Assembly (NCBI RefSeq): GCF_020085105.1
Contig: NC_058051.1
Location: forward strand, 5,382,501-5,446,500
Source of the DNA: Siniperca chuatsi
Lineage: Eukaryota; Chordata; Actinopteri; Centrarchiformes; Sinipercidae
Direction of reading: 5' to 3'
Length of the DNA stretch: 64,000 nt
A model generated the notes under the pieces. That model saw nothing but the letters and a program-made list of their open reading frames with translations, was not told the origin of the DNA and ran no database searches. Position numbers and translations under genes: made by a program. Within the stretch, counting starts at the first letter, position 1. Each line of letters begins with the position of its first letter. Positions 1-13,660 of this stretch are shown here, in pieces.

Positions 1-1554
<1,554 letters not shown>

Positions 1555-2440
1555 CAAAACTTCCAAACTGGCCGCCGTCCTGTAGCCCGGGGTTCTACCC
1601 GCGGCGGTGGAGACGCTCCGGCTGGGCTCTGGGCGCTCTGTCCCGGCAGGAGCCGCTCATGGAGCCGCCGCGCCGCTCCTGGCTCCCCGTCCCTTCAAAC
1701 TGCCCGGTCTCCCTCCGTCCCCTCCTTCACACGGCAAGCCGCTCTCTCAGCCCTCACTGCGCCCTCTCCATCCAAGTATCCCTCCTGGTAGGTCGGATGC
1801 GGCTGCCGCTCGCTCCAAGGAGGCAGTCCTCTCCTAATTACAGATGCAAAAGTGATCCGTTCTCCCAGGTGCGTTTCTATCTCTATCCCAGTTTAAAAAA
1901 CCATAAAGAAAACAAGAGAAGGGTTCCCTCGATACCCTCTAAGGGGTGCCTCGGTATCCTCTCTCCCCTTTTCCAAGTTATTCCAAACCGGGGCTGTGCT
2001 TTAATACCGGCGAATTCTGTCCTCCATCGGCGAAAACGGTCGATTTCTCTCGCCTGGACGTTTCAAAGAGCTGCACCAACTCCTCTCACGGCCATCGCCC
2101 TCGTCTTTCTCGAAATGCTTGATAACATCGGCATGAGGTCCAGATAGCTCCAGTCGGGAACTAGACCCACCCTGCGCCCCGAGTCCAGTCCAGATCCAGC
2201 AACGGCAGCTGCATAAACGCCCGGAGCCAGACACGCATGATTATCCCATCCTGGCTTCCAGCAGCTACACGGGCATCCACTCCCACCTCTAGTGCGTGTG
2301 CGTGTGCGTGTGTCTGTGCACGCATGCGTGTATGTGTATGCGAGGAGAGAGAGAGTGTGTATAGTGGGCGGCATGAGAGGGAAGAACTGCAAACTGCCTT
2401 TATGGCATCGGCCTATAGGCTCATTATTTATAGTGGATAC
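1555..2440 (-). promoter_or_regulatory. tmem240: putative tmem240 5' UTR and promoter region
   Basis: The DNA just upstream (minus-strand sense) of the tmem240 start is GC- and CpG-rich at about 1570-1830, unlike the AT-rich surroundings. A TATA-like CTATAAATA is readable on the minus strand at about 2425-2433. A short alternating GTGTGC tract lies at about 2291-2340. Overlapping open frames on both strands here look like by-products of base composition. The transcription start is inferred, not seen. Confidence 0.35.
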
Positions 2441-4221
2441 CTGCAGATGCACTGGAGCGGGCTTCAAGAATGGCACGCTTCATGATGATTTAACCTCCTT
2501 TTTCTCCAGAGGCTTAACCCCGTTTTACCCCTCAGTACCGCCACTTTAACACACCCACAAACACACAAGCATACACACAAACGCCCTTTCTATTTCATGT
2601 CCAGACATTGCAGCTCTTCAGTTTCTGAGTCTGCGCCATTCCTACTATTTCTACTCCTACTATCCTGCATGTTTAATGTCCAAATGTCCTCATAGGTTCT
2701 TTCTTTAACTACGCAGCCACAGGGGTGAACATTCAGAAATCCCAAACTGGCATTGTCTGGCATAATTTTCCTCCAAAACGTGCAAACCTTACACAAATAG
2801 TCTCCTCTGGTCAAAGTGAAACAATGGCCACTGACTGCAAAGATAATATAATATTATGTTATCTTGTGACAACTATTAGACAAAGCTCATCGAGCTATCT
2901 TAGAGAAAATATTGGTCCTGAAAGCAACATTGTTAAATGTCAAGGAAAAATCTAATCCAACAGTTCCCAAATGTCTCATGTAGCCCAGCCAATCAGCCCC
3001 AGTAAACAAAACAACCCCCCACCCCACCCCAGCAGGTTTACAGAGAAACGTTTTTTGTTATCACTGTACTGAACAATGATATGCATTGTTTCAGTACCAT
3101 GGACAGTGACCATACAGCAGCCTGCATTTAGGCTACCAGCTGTGGAATACATTTTCTGAATTTTTGTAAAAACCATAACATTTTGCATGCATGTTAGTGA
3201 TCGTTAATAATGACAAAATAATCAATAACCAATCTTATTGTATTCTAAGTTTCCATTGCTGGTACCGACTTGAAAACATCTGCTGTTGTCACCCTCAGGC
3301 ACACTGCTAGTTACTTAATTTCGACCTCCCCCAGTGAAGAAACGCAGCCAAGCTGGGCACCAGTGTAGCAGACTCTAATTAAAATTTACAGGGGGTAGAA
3401 TGGGGATAACGTAAACATTTAATAGGAAAGGGATTTAACAGCATTTTTCGGCTTTAGATAAATGTGACCAAACATTAAAAACAGCAAAATTATTAATATT
3501 TCAAGGGCCTCAGGAATCAAATGACCTTGTTTCTGGATAGACGCATTGCTATTGATGTTTTCACATTTTTCACAGCTTTGAGAACACAAACTGAATGTCA
3601 TTTACCCCCACTGTATTAAGTTGGCAGCTGAAGTTTCCGGAGAAAATGTCTGAAAACTTAAACACTTAAAATGCTGTTTTTTATATTGAGTGAACTGACC
3701 CTTTAAAGTCTTCTTTGCCATTTGTGTACCTACAGTAATTTTTTCTACCTCCTGTGGATCACCCCCCTGCGTTAAAATCCCAACTTTTACCATAAACTGC
3801 AATATTTGCATTTGGTTACAGGTAAAAATGACTGTGCTTCAGCTTCGAGGAAACTTATTCCACTTTCTCACAGCTGTAAACCTTAATGTATTGGCTGTTA
3901 TCAAATAAGTAGTACAGTCTGTCTATTCACCATTGGAAGGATCTCAGATTTCTCAGTGTACCAAGATATTAAACTAGATGGCCTAGTTTCATAATCATAT
4001 AGTTTTGCAGGTGTTATCCATACAAATAACCTTGTGTCATGTCAAAAAAACTATTGGGCAAGTCAGTGAAGCTGACAAGGATTGTATGTTTCTCTAAAAA
4101 AGCATCAGTCATTAATATAACATTGTGAAATCAGTTGAAATTGACTTTCTTTGATATAATGTTCTATTTTAGCCTGATATCAAGTCACAAAAAGGAACTT
4201 TCTGTTGCACTATTGGACTGA

Positions 4222-4230
<9 letters not shown>
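2441..4230. other. intergenic, no gene seen
   Basis: AT-rich intergenic sequence between tmem240 and the CA array. Open frames are short, unlinked by splice signals and without recognisable domains. I cannot assign a repeat family. Confidence 0.4.

Positions 4231-4270
<40 letters not shown>
4231..4270. repeat. (AC)n microsatellite
   Basis: Uninterrupted AC dinucleotide array of about 40 bp following a short CT run. Likely length-polymorphic. Confidence 0.95.
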
Positions 4271-4275
<5 letters not shown>

Positions 4276-4769
4276 TACTGTATATGCACATAGATGCAGT
4301 AGGCCTATAAATGATATGTTGTCTGTGCTTGGCTGACTGAGGTCTAAACCACACACCAACTTACTTTTGCAGATGTATTTTCTGTTTCTTTTACGCCAGC
4401 TGGTTTGGTACAAATTAGTATTATTTTTGTCTAGAAATAGTATAGTGTTACTGCTTCCGTCTTCTAATGCAGTTTTATGTCTTGAGGCTTTTTTTTTGGT
4501 CTCATTGTGTCTGCTGGTCTTTTTACATAGCAAACATCCTGTTTATTGCCTCTCTGCCCACTCCTCCCCCACATTATTTTCACCAACTGTGTGGAGTCAT
4601 CAGAAGGAGTTGGTGGAGAGTAGATTTTCTAAGAGTTGAGGAGAGCAGAAGGTGGAGTGATTTTCAGAAGAAGCATTTCTTTCAAAATTGTAACTCATCC
4701 TCCTACTTCGTCCTGAGTCACAGTCTGCAATATAAAATGACTCAGAGCTTTTTGACGTGTTACAATTAT

Positions 4770-4770
4770 C

Positions 4771-4862
<92 letters not shown>
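4770..4862. repeat. (GATA)n microsatellite
   Basis: About 23 uninterrupted GATA units, followed by a short TGAT/TTGA run (4865-4882). The minus strand reads as an artefactual Ser/Ile/Tyr/Leu repeat frame. It lies about 0.4 kb upstream of the putative first exon of otud3. Confidence 0.97.
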
Positions 4863-4863
<1 letters not shown>

Positions 4864-5199
4864 TGATTGATTGATTGATTGATCAGCTAATCTATATGTT
4901 CCATTGATCAACTGAATGATTTATCAAGTTGTTGATGGTCCTTTGACTGACTGCTTAATTGATTACCTCTTATATAGGCTATAGAATGGTGCATACGGTA
5001 CTAGTCCACATTACATCATTCCTACTAAGCCTTTTTTCAAACTTGTCAAGTCGTGTGTATAAAAATAGCTGTGGTGTTGTAGATACGGATGTTTTGTTTT
5101 CATTGAATAAAACTGTTGCTACCATCAGCCCAATGCAATGGGTTTTTTTTAATCGCCGCTGCAGTTTGGCCCATTCCCTCTTCCGTACGTTTTGACGTA

Positions 5200-5320
5200 C
5201 ATGGACATACGTATGCGGAACTCCAGTTGTAAACAAAAAAGGACAATCATTACATTTATCTTCTGAGCTTAAATGAAAAACGAAACATAGTTATATTTTG
5301 TCGAACGCAGTTTGTTAAAG
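5200..5320 (+). promoter_or_regulatory. otud3: putative non-coding first exon and promoter of otud3
   Basis: A consensus donor (AAAG then GTAAGCATC) at 5320/5321 and an acceptor (TTTAAATAG) ending at 6186 would join a 5' UTR exon here to the leader of the otud3 ATG exon. TGACGTAC and TACGTATG elements lie just upstream (about 5192-5215). The boundaries are inferred from splice signals only; the transcription start is unknown. Confidence 0.4.
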
Positions 5321-6186
5321 GTAAGCATCAATCTATTAACTGCGCCAAGCTCTCCAGTTGCTTACTATGTAGTGAGTGCTACAAGCGGGAAGATGTGATT
5401 TGTTATGTAACTAATATCCAGACGTTGAACGTTAGCTAGCTAGCTAGCTGCTTTCTGTCGAATTTCATGTTAGCTGTTAGCTAACATGATGCCGATAATA
5501 CTATGTTTGTGTTAACTAACAAGTAACGTTACTTAGCACTAGTTAGCGAAGTACGTAGTTACTAGTTAACGTCAATACAATCAACTAGCTAGCTATGTAA
5601 CGAAACGAAACTCGTCGAATTGGTATTTAGCTTCAATAATAACGTTACTAGGAATATTAACTCAACATAACACAGTTAATATTGTTTCAGCATCGGTCAT
5701 ATCACATTTTATCTAAAAAAACATCATCCCTAAAATGTGAAAGAAACCTATGTAGCATTTAAACTAAACACCACTATACTAAGGGATCAGCTAACTAGCT
5801 ATACTATTTAGCTATCCTATTAGTCAGACAATGTGCTTTTTATCAAAACACGTCAGTGTAGCAATGTGAACCAAGCCTAGATTACACTGGAACAAATTGC
5901 TGCTTAATATATTACTTGTATTTTGAATTTGCCAGTATGCAGAGAATCCAAAAAAAAATAAATAGCGCATGGCTTACTAGCTACTGTCCATATGCATACT
6001 AATGTATTCTACATCAGGGAAATAATATGGCAGGATGGGTATGTCTTGCAAATGACCGTTTTACAGAAGACTAACTGGCTGAAATCACAACCTTGGTATA
6101 TTATGATGACTAAGAAAACAATATATCTCTTTACATTTTCTGAAAACGTGTTATTGCCTCACCTGTTTTTGTGTCCTTTTAAATAG

Positions 6187-6284
6187 GTTCCAGATATATG
6201 GCAGTGGTTGATGCAAGTGCCAGCTCATTACTATAAGAAGACATACTTTGGTGTTGTTGGCCCACAGAAACGAATGCAGCCAAC
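6187..6284 (+). promoter_or_regulatory. otud3: otud3 5' UTR segment with a 12-codon upstream ORF
   Basis: Between the predicted acceptor at 6186 and the otud3 ATG at 6285 there is an upstream ATG at 6198 that opens a 12-codon frame ending in TAA at 6234-6236. It ends 48 nt before the main start and so does not overlap the coding sequence. If this leader is transcribed, the uORF could reduce OTUD3 translation. Confidence 0.4.
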
Positions 6285-9200
6285 ATGTCTAGGAAACAGA
6301 CACCGAAACCTGTACGGAGCAACAAGAAGAGTGAACTGGAACGCAAGAGGGATGAGCGAGCAGCACGCCGGGCCATCGTAAAGGACCGCAAGAACAGGCC
6401 TCAGGATTACGATGAAGGAGCAGAGTTTGTCAGTTTCTCCAATCAGCTCCAGGCGTTGGGGCTCAGGCTGAGAGAAGTCCCCGGAGATGGGTAAGAGCCA
6501 GACAAAGACTGTGGCATCTAGCTGTGCTTTGTCTTCCTCTGTATCGTCCTTTACCATCACTGATACATGTCTCTTAAATCTTATTATATAAGTAAAGCTT
6601 TATTATTTCAAGCTGGAGACTGCTGTCTCACCATGAGTATCCAGGATGCCTTGATAGAGGAACATAATGTCTTCAACCTCTCTGCCTACTTCTCCCCAGC
6701 CCACAGTCAATAACAATGTACAGTAAACTGCACAGTATTCGTACCTGAGTTGCTTGCTGCTTAGTATAGGCAAGTGTGGAGATCTTATACACCACTGTAC
6801 TCTGTATACTGCTACTAAGTGGCCATCTCTGTATGTCTGCAGACTTTTCGCATTGGTTGGCTTTTATATATAAATCTGTCCTTGGGCTCGTTCCTTCTTA
6901 TCTTTGTACATACAAGTGTAAAAACCAAAATCAAAATGGCCTGCGCTCTCACAATATTCTACAGATGTTGGTCCCCAGAGTTAGAACAGAATTAGGCAAA
7001 AAAGCTTTTAAATACGCTGCCCCTTCTTCCTGGAATAATGTACAGAAAGACCTGAACTAATACTCTTGGTCAATGTGATTGCTCCTAAATTTTCAATGAA
7101 ATCGTTTTAGGAAATTGTACCTGTTGATGCATCATAACTGGATTTTGGTCCTTTACCTTTTATTTCATATTAACTGGATATTGTGTTCACTCATTTGTAG
7201 TGTGTGACAGTTGTATTTGTCTGTCTGTTGTAACAATGTTTATGCTGCTCTCTTGGCCAGGTATATATATCTATATATATATCACTGGAGACAGAATTTG
7301 ACAGTCCTCATCTTTGTTGAAACATGATTTGTCTTCCCCAACTGACAATACCAGATGTACTGTGCCATTTGAGATTGGAAAACAACAAGGGAAACATCTT
7401 TAGGTCTCTCTAGCTTAATGAAAAATCAAGATGGGAATTAAATTGATTGAGTCAATCATGTTTACTACTGGGCAGAAGGTCTTGGAGCCTTGTGATTTGC
7501 AGGACTTAAGTCATTGTTATTGGCCAACACCCAGAAACTTGCCAGCTAATGCCTACGCTAATGAATGCATCAGTGGAATATAAGCCTTTGATTTAAACAT
7601 AACATAACCTCCATTCTGGCCAAGAACCTTGACACTGAGTCATTTAACTATAGGCTGTCATGTGTAGACATACCTGTCTTTGTTTCTTGCAGGAACTGCC
7701 TGTTCAGAGCTCTAGGCGACCAGTTAGAAGGTCATTCCCGGGGTCACCTGCGGCTTCGGCAGGAGACTGTCCAGTATATGATGTCCAATCGACAAGACTT
7801 TGAACCCTTTGTCGAGGACGATGTGCCCTTCGCACAGCACTGTAAGAAAATGACCCAGTTGGTGACACTGAGTAAATCAACAAAGGAAATAAAATAAAAT
7901 ACTGTGATCAGATAGGAGACTTATACTAATGCCTTATTCACAATTGACTATTCCGTCATGTTACTGTACATGGGAAGTCATTGATTTCATTGGGAGACAA
8001 TTTTGACCAGCAACTATGCAGTGACCCCTGGTGGCGATCAGTTCTGTTTGCAATAGAGTAACAGATGCTGTATGTCAGTGTTTCCCAACCTGGGGATGGG
8101 GACCTGTAAAAGCTAAAGATAAGCAAGATAAATCTGAGGGTTTGCTACAAAGGAGTGAAGAAAAAACATATTTCCGCTGCACACAATGTTTTTTCCCCAG
8201 ACTTTCCTCTATTCTTTGCTTTTTTAACATGTGAATTACTGGATAATTTGATCTTTTCAGGCCTCTAAAATTTTGAAAACGTACATAAAACAAGGGAAAA
8301 AACTCACTCTTTGGTTAAAGTGGTCACAACGTTTGTTTTAAGGTGTCACAAGCCAACAAGGATGGGAACCACTGCTAGTTGTGCCTGTCTTGACTTCATT
8401 CATTCAGAACAACAAGTAGTTCAAATGGTTTATATCATTACAATGAAATTTCTATACAATTTTTACATAATCAATTTAGAAATGTGAAAAAATGTGTAAT
8501 GACAGTTTAGGACATTGACAGTGTTTTAGAAGATATGCTGTGTGATCACAGTTTAAGATTATTTTGTGGGCAATAAGTTTTTGTTTCTTTCCACCCAGTA
8601 TCCAACCTCTCTCAGGCTGGTACGTTTGCTGGCAATGACGCTATCGTGGCTTTTGCTCGCAGTCAACAGGTGAAAGTGGTCATCCATCAGCTCAACACAC
8701 CACTGTGGGAGGTAGGGACAGAGGCACAGGCAAAGACTTTCAAATGATATCACATAATCTATCTATCCTTTTGGCACACCACACAGTTTATGTGTTCTGT
8801 TCTCATTGCAGATAAATGGTGCAGAGAAGCAAATGTGCAGAGAGCTACACATTGCCTACCGCTATGGAGATCATTATGACAGTGTGAGGCGGATTGGAGA
8901 CAACTCTGAAAATCCTGCTCAGCTCTGCATAGAGGTATATAGTATACAATGGGCATTCAATGGACCAGCATTTAGGAACAATTATCCCTCATCTTTCAGT
9001 AGCTGAAATCATTTAGTAAATTCCAGGCCTACCTCTTTAGATGTCAAGAGTGCATCATGTCATGTTTAACATTTATAGGCTTAAGTATGATAATAATACA
9101 CCTACTGAGGCACCCTTTATTGATGTCTCGCTGATGTTTTCTTGCTATTGCTGTTTCCAGAATCTACAGAATTCACGAGGCCAGCAGCGTGAGTTTGGGG

Positions 9201-10133
9201 ACGGTCAGAGAGACAGACAGAAAAACCCTTCTTCCACATCCTCAGAGGAGGACAACGTGATCCTGAGCTCCATCAAGAATCGAGGAATCCAGGGTCAGAA
9301 GTTACACTTGACTCATTAGCTGCTGGAAGAATTAGACTGTCAGGGCAATAGAGAACAACCAGGAGTCAGCTTTATTACAGACTTCATAACCATCATGCAT
9401 TCAAGCTTGTCTATTCAGCAAAATTTTCCATTGGTCCCATAAACACGTCAGCCTGTAATTAAGTTAGCTTGACATTACAACAGTAATGATCACATCACAC
9501 TGACTGGTTCTATTCATGTGTTTATGTGTGTGTTTTCTGCCTCAGGTGATGAGGAGAACCTACTCCAGCTGAGTGCGGCAACCATCAATGCTGAATGGCT
9601 TGTTGGCCCAATGCTGGGCCAGTCCTGCCAGGGCCAGTGTTCCTCAGGATCCTGCTCAGCCTGCAGAGCTGCAGCAGCAGACTGCAGTGAGCAAAAACAG
9701 CCAGCAGAGGGCAGCAACATACAAAAACCAAAGGTAGACTCACTTATTACACAGCCTGTCTAGCCAAATGAATTGCAATCCAAGGCCATTTTTATTTTAG
9801 ATTTCACTTGAACGTTGTATGAAATGTCTTCAAACCATTACATGTGGACAGACTGCGGCATTTTTACTCTTAAAAAGATGTGATTGACAATGTAGGGAAT
9901 ACCTGAAGTCAAAACACACCTCAGTTGAAGTGAAATTATTGAGTAATTTTTGTTTCCCTCATTCCCAGGTATCTAACAAGCAGAGGAAAGAGCAGCAGCG
10001 TCAAGAGAAGAAGAAGCGTCAGGAGGAGAGGCATCGGCAGAAGTTTCTCCAGAGTAAAGGAAGTCAGGACCAGAACCAGAACCTGCCAGAGGCTGTTACT
10101 TTAGTACCAGCTCTCAACACTCTCAGTATATAG
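6285..10133 (+). CDS. otud3: otud3, OTU domain-containing deubiquitinase 3
   Basis: Seven coding exons: 6285-6490, 7693-7841, 8599-8711, 8812-8934, 9161-9293, 9546-9733, 9969-10133. All have GT-AG borders; total 1077 nt, 358 aa. The product removes ubiquitin from substrates. The basic N-terminus ([16 protein letters not shown]) precedes the OTU domain, about residues 50-195. The catalytic loop [19 protein letters not shown] carries Asp68 and nucleophile Cys71. [21 protein letters not shown] and VVIHQLN follow, then the catalytic His177 in [17 protein letters not shown]. The basic C-terminus ([20 protein letters not shown]) also matches the family. The protein is about 40 residues shorter than human OTUD3 (398 aa as I recall). 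Between the OTU domain and the basic tail I cannot find the UBA-like segment of the human protein; a Ser-rich stretch and a Cys-rich patch ([13 protein letters not shown]) are there instead. The start is chosen because it begins the family N-terminus MSRKQ. Confidence 0.95.
6826..7061 (+). mobile_element. LINE reverse-transcriptase C-terminal fragment in otud3 intron 1
   Basis: The frame reads [18 protein letters not shown] and later [20 protein letters not shown] then WNNVQKDLN. This is the conserved C-terminal end of fish LINE ORF2 proteins of the L2/CR1/Rex type. Only the 3' end of the ORF remains, so it is a 5'-truncated dead copy in the same orientation as otud3. Confidence 0.75.
8076..8374. 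mobile_element. hAT-like non-autonomous MITE in otud3 intron 2
   Basis: A 299-bp block starts CAGTGTTTCCCAACCTGGGG and ends GGATGGGAACCACTG, giving imperfect terminal inverted repeats of the CAGTGGTTC type typical of hAT elements. Flanking 8-mers (CTGTATGT and CTAGTTGT) agree at 5 of 8 positions, a possible degraded target duplication. It has no coding capacity. Confidence 0.6.
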
Positions 10134-10650
10134 ACTGGAGCATGGCCAAAATTACCTACTGCTACTCTAGCTACCGGTGGCTGACGCTGTCAACAAAGTT
10201 TTGCACATAGTCAATTTAGATTCACAGTGGATGACTTTTCCTAAAGAAAACCCTATAGTTTCTTTGCAAACGGTATAACGGTGCCTGCAAACTTGTGTGT
10301 GTGAGATGTGTGAAAGTTGTAAAAGACAGAGAGTGAAAGAGCATGACTTTCAGTGTTTTTGTTGGGTTTTGATTCAGTTCAAGCCCTGGTTGGTGTTGTA
10401 TGTAGAAACCCCCTGGCCCCTTTCTGTCCTGGACATCTGGCTTCTCATGACAACCAATGCAGATAATCTCATGTAGCTGGGCTTTTTGATTTGCCACAGA
10501 TGGAGTTAACATCTATTCAGATGTTCAGATCATTTTGTTTGTTCGATCTGACTAAAAAAGGAAGTAAAGGAAGAGTGGCAGATGGATGATTGTCATGCAC
10601 ACTGTGTAAGTAATGTGGCAATAAATAATAATAAATGATGATTTACTGTT
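10134..10650 (+). other. otud3: otud3 3' UTR
   Basis: Non-coding sequence after the TAG at 10131-10133. The first good polyadenylation signals are clustered AATAAA motifs at about 10620-10636, giving a 3' UTR of roughly 0.5 kb. The end point is inferred. Confidence 0.55.
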
Positions 10651-11170
10651 TTTGTGTGCACCAGATAATATATTACATATTATCCAGGGTGACATGTTTT
10701 TCAAATTAGAGGTGCATTAGACATCAACCTGTCTCTTAGACTCCATCCCAACTAGGATGCTTAAAGAAGTTTTAACCTTAGCACTTCTTTACTAGATATG
10801 ATCAATCTGTCTTCTAGGCAGGATTTCCCACACCTGCTCCCCAGTCTCTCCTCCATATACATCAGGAGACATTTAGGAGGCCGTAGGCTTTTCTTCTACG
10901 CCTTTTGTAAAATGTCTTCTGTAAATGTGTCTGGATTGATATGGAGGACCCTTCAAGCCACACAGAGAGAGAGAGAGAGAGAGACGTTATTAACAGGCTA
11001 TGTACCACCGTCTTTTAAAGTAGCTGTAATTAAATCTCTTCTTTAAAATCCCACTCTTGTTCCAGGGGGTTTTAGCCAACTATAGACCTACATCTGACCT
11101 TCCCTTTCTCTCGAGAAAGCAGTCGCCAATCAGCTGTGTGACTTTCTACATAACAAGCACTGGTTCTCAG

Positions 11171-12123
11171 CAGCGTTACGGCTGCGACGCGGCCGCCGCA
11201 GCTGATCGCGGCCGCCGCAGCTGATCGCGGCCGCCGCAGCTGATCGCGGCCATTCTAGACAACGCTTGTGGTTCCACCAGACGCGCCGCAGCCCGTTTAA
11301 GAAGCGGCTCTCCGCCCTGCTCCGCGGAGAATACGCGGCTAGTCTATTTTTGACGGAAGCCGCGTCAAGCTACACAGAGCAGATCGAATCGTGCAGGGCG
11401 TCAGCACGATCTTTCTATAAAGTCTATGGGATGTACCGATAAGGCTCCATCGCTCAGCCTTGCAGCCTTGTTTCTCCGGTGGCCACTGGCGGTATTGCAA
11501 CGAAAAATTCCCCTGCGGCCCAAAAAGCATTTTCCCCATAAGCCACCATTATAAAAGAGACGTCTGTAAAACTGTTGATAGGGCAGCTCGAACTGCAAAC
11601 AAGGTCAATTATGACTCTTTCTATTATGTTTTTTAGATCCATGGAGGTTTTATATTTGTAAAACTTCACTCGAGCTGAGAAAAGCTATTTTAATATCCGT
11701 GACGTCATCATAATGTAAAGTCTATGGGCCGAGCGGGAGAAACACTACTGCGCATATTCAGTGTGCCATCTACCCCGGAAGTAAACACGGAAGCTAGAAA
11801 ACTTTTTTGGCATGAATAAGCGCCATTTTGGAGTGCGCTATCCAGTTCTTATAATACATCTATGCACATTTAAGACACAGAAACGGCATAGAGCATCCGG
11901 TCAATTTGCAAAATAAAACTAAACACAATTAAACCAGCCTAAAAAATGCAACCCTTTAACTACGTAGCCTTCTCACCCATAGTAGAAGCACAACATTCAA
12001 GGGAAAATGACCAAATCAAGTCTGAGCAAGTCAACAAAAGAGGGCAGGCAAAATGATCTGTTTCTGAAACGCTCCCGAAGCCATGTGGAGGACGGAATAA
12101 AGGGATGATAAAGATAAAGAATA
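11171..12123. mobile_element. GC-rich interspersed repeat inserted in the L2 LINE
   Basis: This block interrupts the LINE reverse transcriptase between the sequence encoding FLHNKHWFSA and that encoding DVSAAFDT. It begins with a short tandem array, contains a segment (11443-11811) shared with a second copy at 20907-21253, and ends with a GATAAAGATAAAGAATAAAG tail. The tail resembles retroposon simple-repeat tails, but I cannot assign the family. Confidence 0.6.
11189..11252. repeat. 19-bp GC-rich tandem repeat, 3.3 copies
   Basis: Three perfect head-to-tail copies of GCGGCCGCCGCAGCTGATC start at 11189, 11208 and 11227, followed by a partial GCGGCCA. Each unit contains GCGGCCGC (a NotI site) and CAGCTG. 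It is very CpG-rich against an AT-rich background. Confidence 0.95.
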
Positions 12124-13660
12124 AAGATGTTAGTGCTGCATTCGACACCATTGGTCATCACATCCTATTACAGATATTGGAACATTAATTGGCATTAAAG
12201 GAACCACAAGCTGGTTTAAGTCCTATTTCTCAGTTTGTTGTGGTTAAGGATGAATCCTTTATGCACGCCAAAGTTAAAGTTAGTCACAGACAATTCTAAT
12301 ACACCAATTCTATTCACCTGCTTTCTTTAGGCAATATTATTAGGAAACGTTCCATAAACATTTAGGGAGATGATACCCAGTTATATCTATCGATCAAGCC
12401 AGATGAAACCAATCAGGTAGCTAAACTTCAAGCATGCTTTAAGGACATAAAAACCTGGATGACCTGCAATTTTCAGATGTTAAACTCTGACAAAACTGAA
12501 GGTATTCTGTACTTGGCCCGAAACACATTATCTAAAAAATATACTGTAGTTGCTCTAGATGGCATTGCCTTGGCCTCCAGCACCACCGTAAGGAATTTCT
12601 GAGTTATCTTTGATTAGGATATGTCCTTTAACTCCCACATAAAACAAACTTCAAGGACTACCTTCTTTAACCTACGTAACATTGCAAAAATCAGGCACAT
12701 CCTGACAGAAAGATGCAGAAAAACTAGTCCATGCATTTCTTACTTCTAGGCTAGATTATTGCAATTCCTCATTATCAGGCTGCCCCAACAAGTCTTTTAA
12801 GACTCTCCAGTTGATCCAGAATGCTGCGGCATGTGTACTGACAAGAACAAGATCATATTTCTCCAGTATTAGCTTCTCTGCACTGGCTCCCTGTAAAATC
12901 CAGAATAGAATTTAAAATCCTTCTCCTCACCTACAAAGCTCTTAATGGTCTGGCACCATCATATCTTAAAGAGCTCATAATACCTTATTATCTGACTAGA
13001 ACACTGCGCTCCCAGGATGCAGGGTTACTTGTGGTTCCTAGAGTCTCCAAAAGTAGAATGGGAGCCAGAGTCTTCAGTTATCAAGCTCCTTTCCTGTGGA
13101 ATCAGATCCCTGCCCAGAGGCAGACACCATCTCCACATTTAAGAGTAGGCTTTCTTCTTTGATAAAGCTTATAGTTAGGTCTGGCTTGGGTGAGTCCTGA
13201 ACCATCCCTTAGTTATGCTGCTATAGGCCTAGACTGCCGGGAGACTTCCCATGATGCACTGAGCTCCTCTCGCCATCTCCCTCTGTACGCATTCTTATCC
13301 GATTAATGCATGTTACTAACTTGACATCTTCTCTCTCCCATAGTTTTGTGCTTTCTCGTCTCTCTCCTATCTGGTATTTCTGCCTCCGGGGCTGCAGAGA
13401 CTAGATCTGTGGTTGCAAGCCACCTACTGCCCCCATATTCTAGCTCAACACCCACTGCTACAATTATTATTATTAGTCTTATCATCATTATTATTCCTAT
13501 CATCATCATATCTCTCTCAACCCAACCAGTTGAAGCAGATGGCCACTAACCCAGAGCCTGGTTCTGCTCAAGATTTCTGCCTGTTAAAATTAAGTTTTTC
13601 CCTTGCCACTGTTTGCTCATGGTGGGAATTGTTGGGTCTCTCTTAATATTATTATTAAGA

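Larger units (their letters stand above)
10735..13660 (+). mobile_element. L2-type (CR1/L2/Rex group) LINE, decayed and interrupted
   Basis: Frames broken by stops read as reverse transcriptase. The region 11055-11165 precedes the gap, then VSAAFDTIGHHILLQ, then NDTQLYLSIKPDETNQ, MLNSDKTEG, FNSHIKQTSRTTFFNLRNIA and finally YKALNGLAPSYLKELI near 12930. The 3' tail (13200-13660) carries the non-coding end common in fish L2-like LINEs: TTTCTGCCTGTTAAAATTAA, a TTGCCACTG core, and GCTCATGGTGGGAATTGTTG. The body is split by a foreign block at about 11171-12123. The LINE lies on the plus strand, convergent with bcas2, and ends about 50 bp from the bcas2 polyadenylation signal. Confidence 0.8.

Noticed and set aside
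4600..4911. 103-codon minus-strand frame with a Tyr-Leu-Ser-Ile repeat
   Set aside because: It is a translation of the GATA array, with no flanking gene signals.
11189..11252. Possible CRISPR-like array
   Set aside because: The 19-bp units are head to tail with no spacers, and the genome is animal. It is a simple tandem repeat.
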